Assembly: GCF_000017805.1 (NCBI RefSeq)
Contig: NC_009767.1
Coordinates: 4,691,001 to 4,755,000, forward strand
Direction of reading: 5' to 3'
DNA length: 64,000 bases
Origin: Roseiflexus castenholzii DSM 13941
GTDB taxonomy: Bacteria; Chloroflexota; Chloroflexia; Chloroflexales; Roseiflexaceae
Program-made: the position numbers and the translations under genes
The notes under the pieces: model-generated
What the model was told of the DNA's origin: nothing
Seen by the model: the letters and a program-made list of their open reading frames with translations, nothing else
Database searches by the model: none
Part shown: piece by piece, positions 45,953 to 55,360 of the stretch
Numbering within the stretch: the first letter of the stretch is position 1
Layout of the letters: the number at the start of each line of letters is the position of its first letter

Positions 45953-46589
45953 TACCAATTCCCTGTGACCATCCGGCACGGTCACCCCGAGCCGCGCGAG
46001 GGGTCTGGCGCGTCCCGTTCAGATTCCGCGCTGCGCTCGGAATGACCCGAAGGCGGCATCTCTTGTCACCCCGCGCCGCGCGAGGGGTCGTGCGCGTCCC
46101 GTTCAGATTCCGCGCTGCGCTCGGAATGACACGTCGCTGCGCTCGGAATGACCCGTCGCTGCGCTCGGAATGACCCGAAGGCGGCATCTCTTGTCACCCC
46201 GCGCCGCGCGAGGGGTCGTGCGCGTCCCGTTCAGATTCCGCGCTGCGCTCGGTCAGATTCCTCGCTGCGCTCGGAATGACACGAAGGCGGCATCTCTTGT
46301 CACCCTGCGCCGCGCGAGGGGTCGTGCGCGTCCCGTTCAGATTCCTCGCTGCGCTCGGAATGACCCGTCGCTGCGCTCGGAATGACCCGTCGCTGCGCTC
46401 GGAATGACCCGATTGCGGCATCTCTTGTCACCCTGCGCCGCGCGAGGGGTCGTGCGCGTCCCGTTCAGATTCCTCGCTGCGCTCGGAATGACCCGTCGCT
46501 GCGCTCGGAATGACACGTCGCTGCGCTCGGAATGACCCGTCGCTGCGCTCGGAATGACACGAAGGCGGCATCGTCAAGCGTCATTGGTA
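45953..46589. mobile_element. MITE-like element, copy E (internally expanded)
   Basis: 637 bp. Termini are TACCAATTCC (two mismatches) and GTCATTGGTA, flanked by TAA on both sides (45950-45952 and 46590-46592). The interior has been enlarged by tandem duplication of a unit containing CCGCGCGAGGGGTCGTGCGC and CGTCGCTGCGCTCGGAATGA. Open frames giving HSERSDGSFRAQRR-like peptides are artefacts. Its right end abuts the leader of the DegT aminotransferase gene and its left end the DUF3592 remnant. Confidence 0.87.
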
Positions 46590-46602
46590 TAACTCCTGTC
46601 GA

Positions 46603-46631
46603 TTGACAATTCTCCCCGGCTATGCTACCTT
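46603..46631 (+). promoter_or_regulatory. Promoter candidate of the DegT aminotransferase gene
   Basis: TTGACA at 46603-46608 is a perfect -35. With a 17-bp spacer the -10 would be TACCTT (46626-46631), which is weak. It begins 14 bp after the end of MITE copy E. Confidence 0.35.
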
Positions 46632-46674
46632 GCAATGGCGTTTTCTCGCGTTCTGACGGTAGCCGGGGAGGCAT

Positions 46675-47868
46675 ATGGCAGTCCTCGCAGTCAATGGCGG
46701 TTCACCGGTGCGCACTCGCCCCTGGCCCCGCTGGCCGCAGTGGGATGCGCGTGAAGAGCAGCGGGTGCTCGATGTGCTCCGCAGCGACGATTGGGGCGGG
46801 TTCGCGCCGGTTGTGGAGGAGTTTGAGCGCGCTTTTGCACAGCACCACGATACAGCATTCGGCATTGCCGCAGTCAACGGCACGCAAACGCTGGTCGCGG
46901 CGCTCATGGCAGCGGGCATCGGTCCCGGCGATGAGGTGATTGTTCCCCCCTACACCTTCATCGCTACCGCATCAGCGGTGCGGCTGGTCGGCGCCACCCC
47001 GGTGTTCGCCGATATCGAAGCGGACACCTACAACCTCGACCCTGATGCAGCAGCGGCGGCAATTACGTCGCGCACCCGCGCGATCATTCCGGTGCATTTC
47101 GCGGGTCACGCTGCGGATATGGATCGCTTCACGACGCTGGCGCAGCGCCATCATCTGCTGTTGATCGAAGACGCCGCGCATGCGCACGGCGCGTCGTGGC
47201 GCGGTCGGAAGTGCGGATCGCTCGGCGATGTCGGGTCGTTCAGTTTCCAGAGCAGCAAAAATATGACGGCTGGCGAGGGTGGCGCGCTGACAACGAACAA
47301 CCGGGCGCTTGCCGATGCCATCCGCAGCCGCGTCAATCAGGGGCGCGCTATCGGCGGCGCCTGGTATGAGCACCCACATCTGGGCACGAATATGCGTCTC
47401 TCTGCCTGGCAGGCTGCCGTTCTCCTGGCGCAACTCGAACGTCTCGATGAACAGACCGACCGGCGCATGGCATGCGCGCGCCGCCTGAATGCGTTCTTCG
47501 CCGATGTCGAGGGCATTCAGCCGATGCGCTGGGACGAACGCGCCGACCGACACGCCTTCCATCTGTACATGGTGCGCTACGATGAACGCGCCTTTGGCGT
47601 GCCACGCGACCGGTTCGAGCAGGCGCTCGAAGCGGAAGGCATTCCATGCTCGACGGGCTATCCCTTCCCGCTCTACCGACAGGCGTCGCTTGGTGCGGCG
47701 TTTGCCCGGGCAGAGGCATGCCCAAATGCCGAACAGGCGTGCCGTGAGGCGATCTGGCTGCCGCAATGGCTGCTGCTCGCCGATCCCGACGAAATGGATG
47801 ACGTCGCGACTGCCATTATCAAAATCCGTGACCATCGGGATGAACTGCGCTATGCTGTCGTCCACTGA
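46675..47868 (+). CDS. DegT/DnrJ/EryC1/StrS-family PLP aminotransferase
   Basis: 397 residues of the sugar aminotransferase family. Motifs include DWGGFAPVVEEFERAFAQ, VNGTQTLVAALMAAGIGPGD, VPPYTFIATASAV, and LLIEDAAHAHGASWRGRKCG, followed by SFSFQSSKNMTAGEGGALTT, where the lysine (near residue 195) binds PLP. TNMRLSAWQAAVL and STGYPFPLYRQ follow the family. Such enzymes aminate keto sugars in surface polysaccharides or antibiotics, and some members are oxidoreductase-like. GGGGAGG precedes the ATG. Its stop overlaps the next gene by 17 nt. Confidence 0.9.
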   Translation: MAVLAVNGGSPVRTRPWPRWPQWDAREEQRVLDVLRSDDWGGFAPVVEEFERAFAQHHDTAFGIAAVNGTQTLVAALMAAGIGPGDEVIVPPYTFIATASAVRLVGATPVFADIEADTYNLDPDAAAAAITSRTRAIIPVHFAGHAADMDRFTTLAQRHHLLLIEDAAHAHGASWRGRKCGSLGDVGSFSFQSSKNMTAGEGGALTTNNRALADAIRSRVNQGRAIGGAWYEHPHLGTNMRLSAWQAAVLLAQLERLDEQTDRRMACARRLNAFFADVEGIQPMRWDERADRHAFHLYMVRYDERAFGVPRDRFEQALEAEGIPCSTGYPFPLYRQASLGAAFARAEACPNAEQACREAIWLPQWLLLADPDEMDDVATAIIKIRDHRDELRYAVVH

Positions 47869-49069
47869 TCAGTATCCCAAACTGCGCGCTATCGATATTC
47901 GCCGGGTGATGCACGATGGGCAACCGTCGTTGCTGCTGCGCGATCCGCTCCAGATTTCAGACCGCTTCCTGGTGATTTCGCAGGGACTCGGTCCAGCGTT
48001 GCTCTTCTGCGACGGCAAGCATCACCGCGCGACGATTGCCGGGAAACTTCGCTCGATGCTCGGCGTGCCGGTTGATAGTGCGCTGGTCAATCGTCTGGTC
48101 GATGCGCTCGATGAAGCGTTCCTGCTGGACAATCTGCGTTTCAGGGAAGAACACGCGCGGGCGCTTGCCCGGTATCGCGCGGCGCCGTTTCGCCCGCCAG
48201 CCCTGGCAGGACAGTCGTACCCCGCCGATCCGGCGGAACTGCGCCGGTTGCTCGATGATTTCATTGCCGCAGTCGGTCCGGTCGCTCCGGCGCCGCCAAC
48301 CGGTCGCGGTGTGCTCAGCCCGCATATCGATTACGCGCGCGGCGGTCGGGTGTATGCCCAGGTCTGGCAGCGCGCCGCCGAGATGGTGCGCGCTGCTGAA
48401 ATCGTTCTTCTGATCGGCACCGATCACTATAGCCCCGAACCGGTCACGCTGACACGCCAGCGGTATGCGACGCCCCTCGGCGTCCTGCCGACCGATACGT
48501 CGGTCGTCGATGCATTGGCGGCAGCCATCGGCGAAGATGCTGCATTTGCGGGCGAATTGTATCACCGTGTCGAACACTCGCTCGAACTGGTAGCGGTGTG
48601 GTTGCAATACATACGCGGAGATGCGCCTTGCCCGGTTATTCCCATTTTGGCAGGTTCATTTGCACGCTATATGGACGGCGACGACCCGGCGACCGATCCG
48701 CGCTTCGAGGCGCTGATTACAGCCCTGCGTCGGATTATTGCCTCCCGACACGCTGTGGTAATCATCTCCGGCGATATGTCGCACGTCGGACCGGCATTTG
48801 GCGGAGCGCCGTTGAGCAACGCCGATAAAGAGGCGTTGCGCCGCGCCGATGAACTGGTGATCGACCGAATGCGCGCCGGCGACGCTGCCGGTTTCTTTCG
48901 CGTCATTGCCGAAACCGGTGATCGCCAGAATATTTGTGGACTGCCGCCGACATATCTGGCGCTGCGTCTGATGGACGCCGTCGAAGGTGAGTTGACGGCG
49001 TATGCGCAATGCCCGGCAGACGACGAGGAAACGTCGGTGGTGTCGATCTGTGGGATGGTGTTTGGGTGA
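47852..49069 (+). CDS. MEMO1/AmmeMemoRadiSam B-family protein with an N-terminal extension
   Basis: 405 residues. Residues about 145-405 match the MEMO1 family: VLSPHIDYARGGRVYAQVW, VLLIGTDHYSPE, VEHSLELVAVWLQYI, PVIPILAGSF, VIISGDMSHVGPAFGG, and a closing SVVSICGMVFG. The His/His/Asp/Cys set seen in MEMO1 and its bacterial homologues is largely present. Residues 1-110 are an added domain with LLLRDPLQISDRFLVISQG, then HHRATIAGKLRSMLGVPVDS, which recalls a winged PqqD-like fold. No AmmeMemoRadiSam A or radical SAM partner is adjacent. It overlaps the aminotransferase gene. Confidence 0.82.
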   Translation: MLSSTDQYPKLRAIDIRRVMHDGQPSLLLRDPLQISDRFLVISQGLGPALLFCDGKHHRATIAGKLRSMLGVPVDSALVNRLVDALDEAFLLDNLRFREEHARALARYRAAPFRPPALAGQSYPADPAELRRLLDDFIAAVGPVAPAPPTGRGVLSPHIDYARGGRVYAQVWQRAAEMVRAAEIVLLIGTDHYSPEPVTLTRQRYATPLGVLPTDTSVVDALAAAIGEDAAFAGELYHRVEHSLELVAVWLQYIRGDAPCPVIPILAGSFARYMDGDDPATDPRFEALITALRRIIASRHAVVIISGDMSHVGPAFGGAPLSNADKEALRRADELVIDRMRAGDAAGFFRVIAETGDRQNICGLPPTYLALRLMDAVEGELTAYAQCPADDEETSVVSICGMVFG

Positions 49070-49071
49070 GC

Positions 49072-49740
49072 GGCGCGAGGCGAGAGGCGAGAGGCGAGAG
49101 GGGCGAGGGACCCGACCATGGCGTCGCGCGAGATGTATCGCGCATTGGTGGCGAGGCGAGAGGCGAGAGGCGAGAGGCGAGAGGGGTGAGGCGAGAGGGT
49201 CCCGACAATGGCGTAGCGCGAGATTTATCTCGCATTTGTGGCGAGAAGCAAGGCGCGCGGCGCGAGGCGAGAGGGGCGAGGGACCCGACCATGGCGTCGC
49301 GCGAGATTTATCTCGCATTTGTGGAGAGATGCGAGGCGTGAGGCGTGAGGCGTGAGGTGCGAGGCGTGAGGCGCGAGGCGCGAGGCGAGAGGGGCGAGGC
49401 GCGAGGCGCCCGACCATGGCGTCGCGCGCGATGTATCTCGCAATGGCGTCGCGCGAGATGTATCTCGCAATAGCGTCGTGCGAGATGTATCTCGCATTGG
49501 TGGCGCGGCGCGCGGCGCCCGACCATGGCGTCGCGCGCGATGTATCTCGCATTGGTGGCGCGGCGCGCGGCGTGAGGCGTGAGGTGCGAGGCGCGAGGCG
49601 CGAGGCGTGAGGCGCGAGGCGCGAGGCGCGAGGCGCGAGGCGCGAGGCGTGAGGCGCGAGGCGTGAGGCGTGAGGTGCGAGGGGAGAGGCGCGAGGTGGG
49701 AGGCGCGAGGCGAGAGGGGCGAGGCGCGAGGCGCGCGGGT
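49072..49740 (-). repeat. Heptad-periodic repeat array H3 with hairpin cores
   Basis: Same family and orientation as H2, with about seven cores (near 49128, 49218, 49304, 49430, 49455, 49480 and 49533) and heptads GAGGCGA, GAGGCGT and GAGGCGC. Around 49430-49490 three hairpins CGAGATGTATCTCG follow at 25-bp spacing without heptads. It starts 2 nt after the MEMO1 stop codon. Open frames across it are artefacts. Confidence 0.92.
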
Positions 49741-49767
49741 GGGAAGGTTGAATGCGAGAACGTCCCC

Positions 49768-49869
49768 GACCTTTGAGGTCTGCTCCACCTCTGTCGCAAT
49801 GCCAGGCAATAATCCGCTGGCGGAAAGGATCGTCTCCTCTTGATACACGTCGCCGCGACCTCAAAGGTC
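49768..49869. repeat. Pair of inverted GACCTTTGAGGTC motifs
   Basis: GACCTTTGAGGTC (49768-49780) and its exact complement GACCTCAAAGGTC (49857-49869) bracket a 76-bp spacer before the SH3 lipoprotein gene. A related CAAGACC/GGTCTTG hairpin stands at 62748-62766. They could be a dispersed repeat or a regulatory pair. Confidence 0.5.
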
Positions 49870-49930
49870 TGAGGTGCAGGTGGACGGATGTGGGACGGGA
49901 AGGTTTTCCTGACCCCTCCAGGGAAGTAAT

Positions 49931-50698
49931 ATGTCGGACATGCGATCCATTATTGGAGTTATCGCTCTGATCCTGGCGCTTACAGGATGCGGCGGCATCC
50001 CGCTGCCCGGGATCGGCGGCGCGCCGACAGCCGTCGAGCAACCAACGCCACCGATTGATACTACTACGCCGGTGGTTACCGACACTGCGACGCTACAACC
50101 ATCGCCGGAAGTGACCCCGACCCTCGCGGCAACGACGGTTGCCGAAGCGCCTTTGCCCCCGGTAACCATGCCTGAGCCGACCACACCTGTCGTCCTATCA
50201 CCATCGCTAACGGCGACCGTAGCCGCGCCAACCGACACCCCCGGACCGACGGAAGAACCGTTGTATCTGCAACCATCCCCGATCCCCGGCTTGCCGACTG
50301 CGCCACTACCGACCGACACGCCAACTCCGAGCGCGACACCAACTGCCACGCCTGTGGCGTCGCCGACGCCGGATGCGAATATGACGCCATCGCCGACGCC
50401 AACTCCCACGTATCCACCGGTGCCGATTGTGTCGTCGCTGCGCGGAACAGTAGCGAACCCCGGCAATGTGCGCGCCGATCCGAATGTCAGCGCCACACCC
50501 ATCGACCGCGTGAACCAGGGTGAAGAGGTGCAATTATTGGGGCGCAGCGATAACGGGCGCTGGTACCTGGTGCTGACCGTGCGCGGCGTGGCGGGTTGGG
50601 TCAGCGCCACACTGCTGAATGTGCCGCCGGAGACGGCCGTGCTGGTGCCGGTCAACCCCGACATCGCACTGCCAACACCGCCAGGCGGGACGCCGTAG
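49931..50698 (+). CDS. SH3-domain lipoprotein with Thr/Pro-rich stalk
   Basis: 255 residues. The signal IIGVIALILALTGCGG ends in a lipobox with Cys at about residue 19. A long Thr/Pro/Ala stalk (about 25-160) leads to a bacterial SH3-like domain: GTVANPGNVRADPNVSATPI, then QLLGRSDNGRWYLV and GWVSATLL. A short Pro-rich tail follows. It is probably anchored to the outer face of the membrane and binds cell-wall or surface polymer. The layout repeats the outer half of the GTPase-operon membrane protein (linker plus SH3). Confidence 0.85.
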   Translation: MSDMRSIIGVIALILALTGCGGIPLPGIGGAPTAVEQPTPPIDTTTPVVTDTATLQPSPEVTPTLAATTVAEAPLPPVTMPEPTTPVVLSPSLTATVAAPTDTPGPTEEPLYLQPSPIPGLPTAPLPTDTPTPSATPTATPVASPTPDANMTPSPTPTPTYPPVPIVSSLRGTVANPGNVRADPNVSATPIDRVNQGEEVQLLGRSDNGRWYLVLTVRGVAGWVSATLLNVPPETAVLVPVNPDIALPTPPGGTP

Positions 50699-50814
50699 CG
50701 CCTGGTTGAAAACTGCGCGTCGTTGTCATTACAGAAGCGCAAGCGACGCTTACGGCGCGCGCAGCAAGGGCTTATGAAGATCAAGAATTCAATCCGGTCA
50801 ACCTGCGCCGCCAG

Positions 50815-52800
50815 GTTGCGCATTCGCGGCACTGCGGGCTGAAGCCCGCGCTGAGTTCGTGAACGCCCCTGCGGGGCTTCCAGGTCTTAGCGGCGCTGCG
50901 GGCTGAAGCCCTCGCTGAGTTCGTGAAAGCCTCTGCGGGGCTTCCAGGTCTTAGCGGCACTGCGGGCTAAAGCCCTCGCTGAGTTCGTGAAAGCCCCTCC
51001 GGGGCTTCCAGGTCTTAGCGGCACTGCGGGCCAAAGCCCTCGCTGAGTTCGTGAAAGCCCCTGCGGGGCTTCGATGTCCTGCGCGCGGACTGATGAAGAT
51101 CAAGAATTCAATCCGGTCAACCTGCGCCGCCAGGTTGCGCATTCGCGGCACTGCGGGCTGAAGCCCTCGCTGAGTTCGTGAAAGCCCCTGCGGGGCTTCC
51201 AGGTCTTAGCGGCGCTGCGGGCTGAAGCCCTCGCTGAGTTCGTGAAAGCCCCGTTGGGGCTTCCAGGTCCTGAGCAAGGGCGTTAGCCCGCAGCTCAGAG
51301 AACGTGCGGCTCAGCCGCACGGGTCGGGCTTGAAGCCCGCGCTGAGTTCGTGAACGCCCCTGCGGGGCTTCCAGGTCTTAGCGGCGCTGCGGGCTGAAGC
51401 CCTTGCTGAGTTCGTGAAAGCCCCGTTGGGGCTTCCAGGTCTTAGCGGCGCTGCGGGCTGAAGCCCTTGCTGAGTTCGTGAAAGCCCCTGCGGGGCTTCC
51501 AGGTCCTGCGCGCGGGCTGATGAAGATCTAGAATTCAATCCAGTCAACCTGCGTCGCCAGGTTGCGCATTCGCGGCACTGCGGGCTAAAGCCCTTGCTGA
51601 GTTCGTGCAAGCCCCTGCGGGGCTTCCATGTCCTGAGCAAGGGCTTTAGCCCGCAGCTCAGAGAACGTGCGGCTCAGCCGCACGGGTCGGGCTTGAAGCC
51701 CGCGCTGAGTTCGTGCAAGCCCCTCCGGGGCTTCCAGGTCCTGAGCAAGGGCTTTAGCCCGCAGCTCAGAGAACGTGCGGCTCAGCCGCACGGGTCGGGC
51801 TAAAGCCCTCGCTGAGTTCGTGAAAGCCCCTGCGGGGCTTCCAGGTCTTAGCGGCACTGCGGGCTAAAGCCCTTGCTGAGTTCGTGCAAGCCCCTGCGGG
51901 GCTTCCATGTCCTGAGCAAGGGCGTTAGCCCGCAGCTCAGAGAACGTGCGGCTCAGCCGCACGGGTCGGGCTTGAAGCCCGCGCTGAGTTCGTGAAAGCC
52001 CCTGCGGGGCTTCCAGGTCTTAGCGGCGCTGCGGGCTGAAGCCCTCGCTGAGTTCGTGAAAGCCCCGTTGGGGCTTCCAGGTCTTAGCGGCACTGCGGGC
52101 TAAAGCCCTTGCTGAGTTCGTGCAAGCCCCTGCGGGGCTTCCATGTCCTGAGCAAGGGCTTTAGCCCGCAGCTCAGAGAACGTGCGGCTCAGCCGCACGG
52201 GTCAGGCTAAAGCCCTTGCTGAGTTCGTGAACGCCCCTCCGGGGCTTCGATGTCCTGCGCGCGGGCTGATGAAGATCTAGAATTCAATCCAGTCAACCTG
52301 CGTCGCCAGGTTGCGCATTCGCGGCACTGCGGGCTAAAGCCCTTGCTGAGTTCGTGCAAGCCCCTGCGGGGCTTCCATGTCCTGAGCAAGGGCTTTAGCC
52401 CGCAGCTCAGAGAACGTGCGGCTCAGCCGCACGGGTCGGGCTTGAAGCCCGCGCTGAGTTCGTGCAAGCCCCTGCGGGGCTTCCATGTCCTGAGCAAGGG
52501 CTTTAGCCCGCAGCTCAGAGAACGTGCGGCTCAGCCGCACGGGTCGGGCTTGAAGCCCGCGCTGAGTTCGTGCAAGCCCCTGCGGGGCTTCCAGGTCTTA
52601 GCGGCACTGCGGGCTGAAGCCCTCGCTGAGTTCGTGAAAGCCCCGTTGGGGCTTCCAGGTCCTGCGCACGGGCGTCAGCCCGCAACTCAGAGAACGTGCG
52701 GCTCAGCCGCACGGGTCGGGCTTGAAGCCCGCGCTGAGTTCGTGCAAGCCCCTCCGGGGCTTCCAGGTCCTGAGCGAGGGCTTTAGCCCGCAGCTCAGAG
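50815..52800. repeat. GGGGCTT-type repeat array G2
   Basis: About 30 modules mixing GCACTGCGGGCT(G/A)AAGCCC, then TCGCTGAGTTCGTGAAAGCC and CCTGCGGGGCTTCCAGGTCT, with the alternative CTCAGAGAACGTGCGGCTCA, then GCCGCACGGGTCGGGCTTGA. The paired AAGCCC/GGGCTT and GTGCGGCT/AGCCGCAC stretches form hairpins. The strand composition alternates. It starts about 115 bp after the SH3 lipoprotein stop and ends where an IS630-like remnant begins. Confidence 0.9.
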
Positions 52801-52801
52801 A

Positions 52802-54013
52802 ATGAGCGATTCGGCAGAGCGCGAGGTTGAGATGCCCCCACCCCGCACGCTGGTTCGCTCCGCTGAGGAACGTCGCGCGGTACACGCCTTGCGCGACCGT
52901 GCACCGCAGCCCTATCTGCGTACACGGGCCGCCGCGCGGCTCACCATCGCCGATGGCAGGCGTCCGGCGGTCGTCGCACGTTCCGGCCTGTGCCGGCTCC
53001 GCGACCCCGCTCCCGTCTCTGTTCGGCGCAACCGCTGGTTGGCGGAAGGGGTCGACGGACGCGCCATTCGCAATGGACGTGGGAGCACGCCCGCCTTTCC
53101 CCCTCAGCCCCCAACGCTGGACGCGGCGCAGACGGAGGGGCCGCATTCGGCTTCAGCGTGCCCCGCGCACCGGCGGTCCGGATCAGCCCCGCTGGACCCT
53201 GGCGGGCATCCGCCCATCCTGCACGGGGGGACCATCCCGCGCGTTGCCCGGCGTCCACACCATCCGGGATCGGCTTCATGTCGTCTGGAAGCGGACCCGC
53301 GCCAGCAGACGCAGTCCTGCTCCGGAGGATGATGACCAACGGGCGGTCATTGCGGTCCTCCTGGTCCGGCTGCACGCCGCCCCTGAGCGTAGCCGCCTGG
53401 GGTTTCTCGATGCCGTTCCGATCGCGCGCCAACCCACCCTGACCACCGCCGATGCGGTGCGCGGCGACGATCAGGTGCGCGCCTATCTCCGTCAGCGCGC
53501 TACCACGCTGGCGCGGGTGGGCGCTACACTGGATGGGCGCACGGTCCAGGTCGGTGTTCGGCGCGCCACCCGCAGCACGGCGCCGACGTTGGCGCTGTGC
53601 GCTCAGGCTCTGCGTGCCACCGATTTGGCGGTCGCGTGCATCGACGTCGGGCACGATCCCTGGACGGAGCATCCCCATCCCGATCGGCTGGTGGTCTGGG
53701 AACCGCACCCCACGCCCGCTCCGTGCTATCGTCTCAGCCATTGGTCCACCAAACCGAGCGCGGCGGCAAGCCGAAAAAGGGGTCCGGTGGCAGTGACCGA
53801 TCCAGCTGGCGCCGTGGCCGACGTATGCCTCGTGGGGTCATCCGAGTCGAGAAGCTGGGGCGCCAGATGCGGCAAACCGTGCCCCCCTGCCGCGCTGGGC
53901 GGGCGATCTCCCCCGGCTGCGCGCAGAGGTTGATCGCGTTCTCACCCGTTTCGCTGGCGGTTCCGCCGACCGCCTGTGCTATGTCGGTTTATCTACCGGA
54001 CTTAATTCTTTAA
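52802..54013 (+). pseudogene. IS630-like transposase, frameshifted remnant
   Basis: Three frames together read as one transposase. Frame A (to about 53120): TIADGRRPAVVARSGLCRLR, then WLAEGVDGRAIRNGRG, the winged helix-turn-helix. Frame B (about 53180-53825): WTLAGIRPSCTGG, PGVHTIRDRLHVVWKRT, FLDAVPIARQPTLTTADAV and CIDVGHDPWTEHPHPDRL (likely DDE acidic positions). Frame C (53822-54010): TYASWGHPSRE, WAGDLPRLRAEVDRVLTRF and AGGSADRLCYVGL. Two frame changes inactivate it. Repeat arrays G2 and G3 lie directly on either side. Confidence 0.75.
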
Positions 54014-54019
54014 GGATCA

Positions 54020-55360
54020 TCAGCCCGCAGCGTCACGCACCACCCCACAGCCCCGCAGGGGCTTGCACGATCTGAGCCAGGGCGTCAGCCCGCAGCGTCG
54101 CACCACGCCACAGCCCCGCAGGGGCTTGCACGACCTGAGCCAGGGCGTCAGCCCGCAGCGTCGCACCACGCCACAGCCCCGCAGGGGCTTGCACGACCTG
54201 AGCCAGGGCGTCAGCCCGCAGCGTCGCACCACGCCACAGCCCCGCAGGGGCTTGCACGATCTGAGCCAGGGCGTCAGCCCGCAGCGTCGCACCACGCCAC
54301 AGCCCCGCAGGGGCTTGCACGACCTGAGCCAGGGCGTCAGCCCGCAGCGTCGCACCACGCCACAGCCCCGCAGGGGCTTGCACGACCTGAGCCAGGGCGT
54401 CAGCCCGCAGCGTCGCACCACGCCACAGCCCCGCAGGGGCTTGCACGACCTGAGCCAGGGCGTCAGCCCGCAGCGTCGCACCACGCCACAGCCCCGCAGG
54501 GGCTTGCACGATCTGAGCCAGGGCTTCAGCCCGCAGCGTCACGCACCACCCCACAGCCCCGCAGGGGCTTGCACGACCTGAGCCAGGGCTTCCAGCCCGC
54601 AGCGTCACGCACCACCCCACAGCCCCGCAGGGGCTTGCACGATCTGAGCCAGGGCGTCAGCCCGCAGCGTCACGCGACCGCAGCCCCGCAGGGGCTTGCA
54701 CGACCTGAGCCAGGGCGTCAGCCCGCAGCGTCGCACCACGCCACAGCCCCGCAGGGGCTTGCACGATCTGAGCCAGGGCGTCAGCCCGCAGCGTCACGCG
54801 ACCGCAGCCCCGCAGGGGCTTGCACGACCTGAGCCGGGGCTTCAGCCCGCAGCGTCACGCGACCGCAGCCCCGCAGGGGCTTGCACGACCTGAGCCAGGG
54901 CGTCAGCCCACAGCGTCACGCGACGCCACAGCCCCGCAGGGGCTTGCACGACCTGAGCCAGGGCTTCAGCCCACAGCGTCGCGCGACCACAGCCCCGCAG
55001 GGGCTTGCACGATCTGAGCCAGGGCTTCAGCCCGCAGCGTCGCACCACGCCACAGCCCCGCAGGGGCTTGCACGATCTGAGCCAGGGCTTCCAGCCCGCA
55101 GCGTCACGCACCACCCCACAGCCCCGCAGGGGCTTGCACGACCTGAGCCGGGGCTTCAGCCCGCAGCGTCACGCACCACCCCACAGCCCCGCAGGGGCTT
55201 GCACGACCTGAGCCGGGGCTTCAGCCCGCAGCGTCGCACCACGCCACAGCCCCGCAGGGGCTTGCACGACCTGAGCCAGGGCGTCAGCCCACAGCGTCAC
55301 GCGACCGCAGCCCCGCAGGGGCTTGCACGATCTGAGCCAGGGCTTCAGCCCGCAGCGTCA
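54020..55360. repeat. 63-bp GGGGCTT-type tandem array G3
   Basis: About 21 head-to-tail units of 63 bp, for example with CAGCCCCGCAGGGG starting at 54048, 54111 and 54174. The unit is CAGCCCCGCAGGGGCTTGCA, then CGACCTGAGCCAGGGCGTCA and GCCCGCAGCGTCGCACCACG. AGCCCC/GGGGCT is a hairpin. Some units are 54-60 bp where CACCACGCCA is shortened to CACGCGACCG. Because 63 is a multiple of three, all frames stay open. The last unit supplies the stop codon of the adjacent metallo-hydrolase gene. Confidence 0.93.

Noticed and set aside
52827..53933. A single intact gene of 368 residues at the IS630 locus
   Set aside because: Transposase homology is spread over three frames, so this frame covers only part and is best called a pseudogene.
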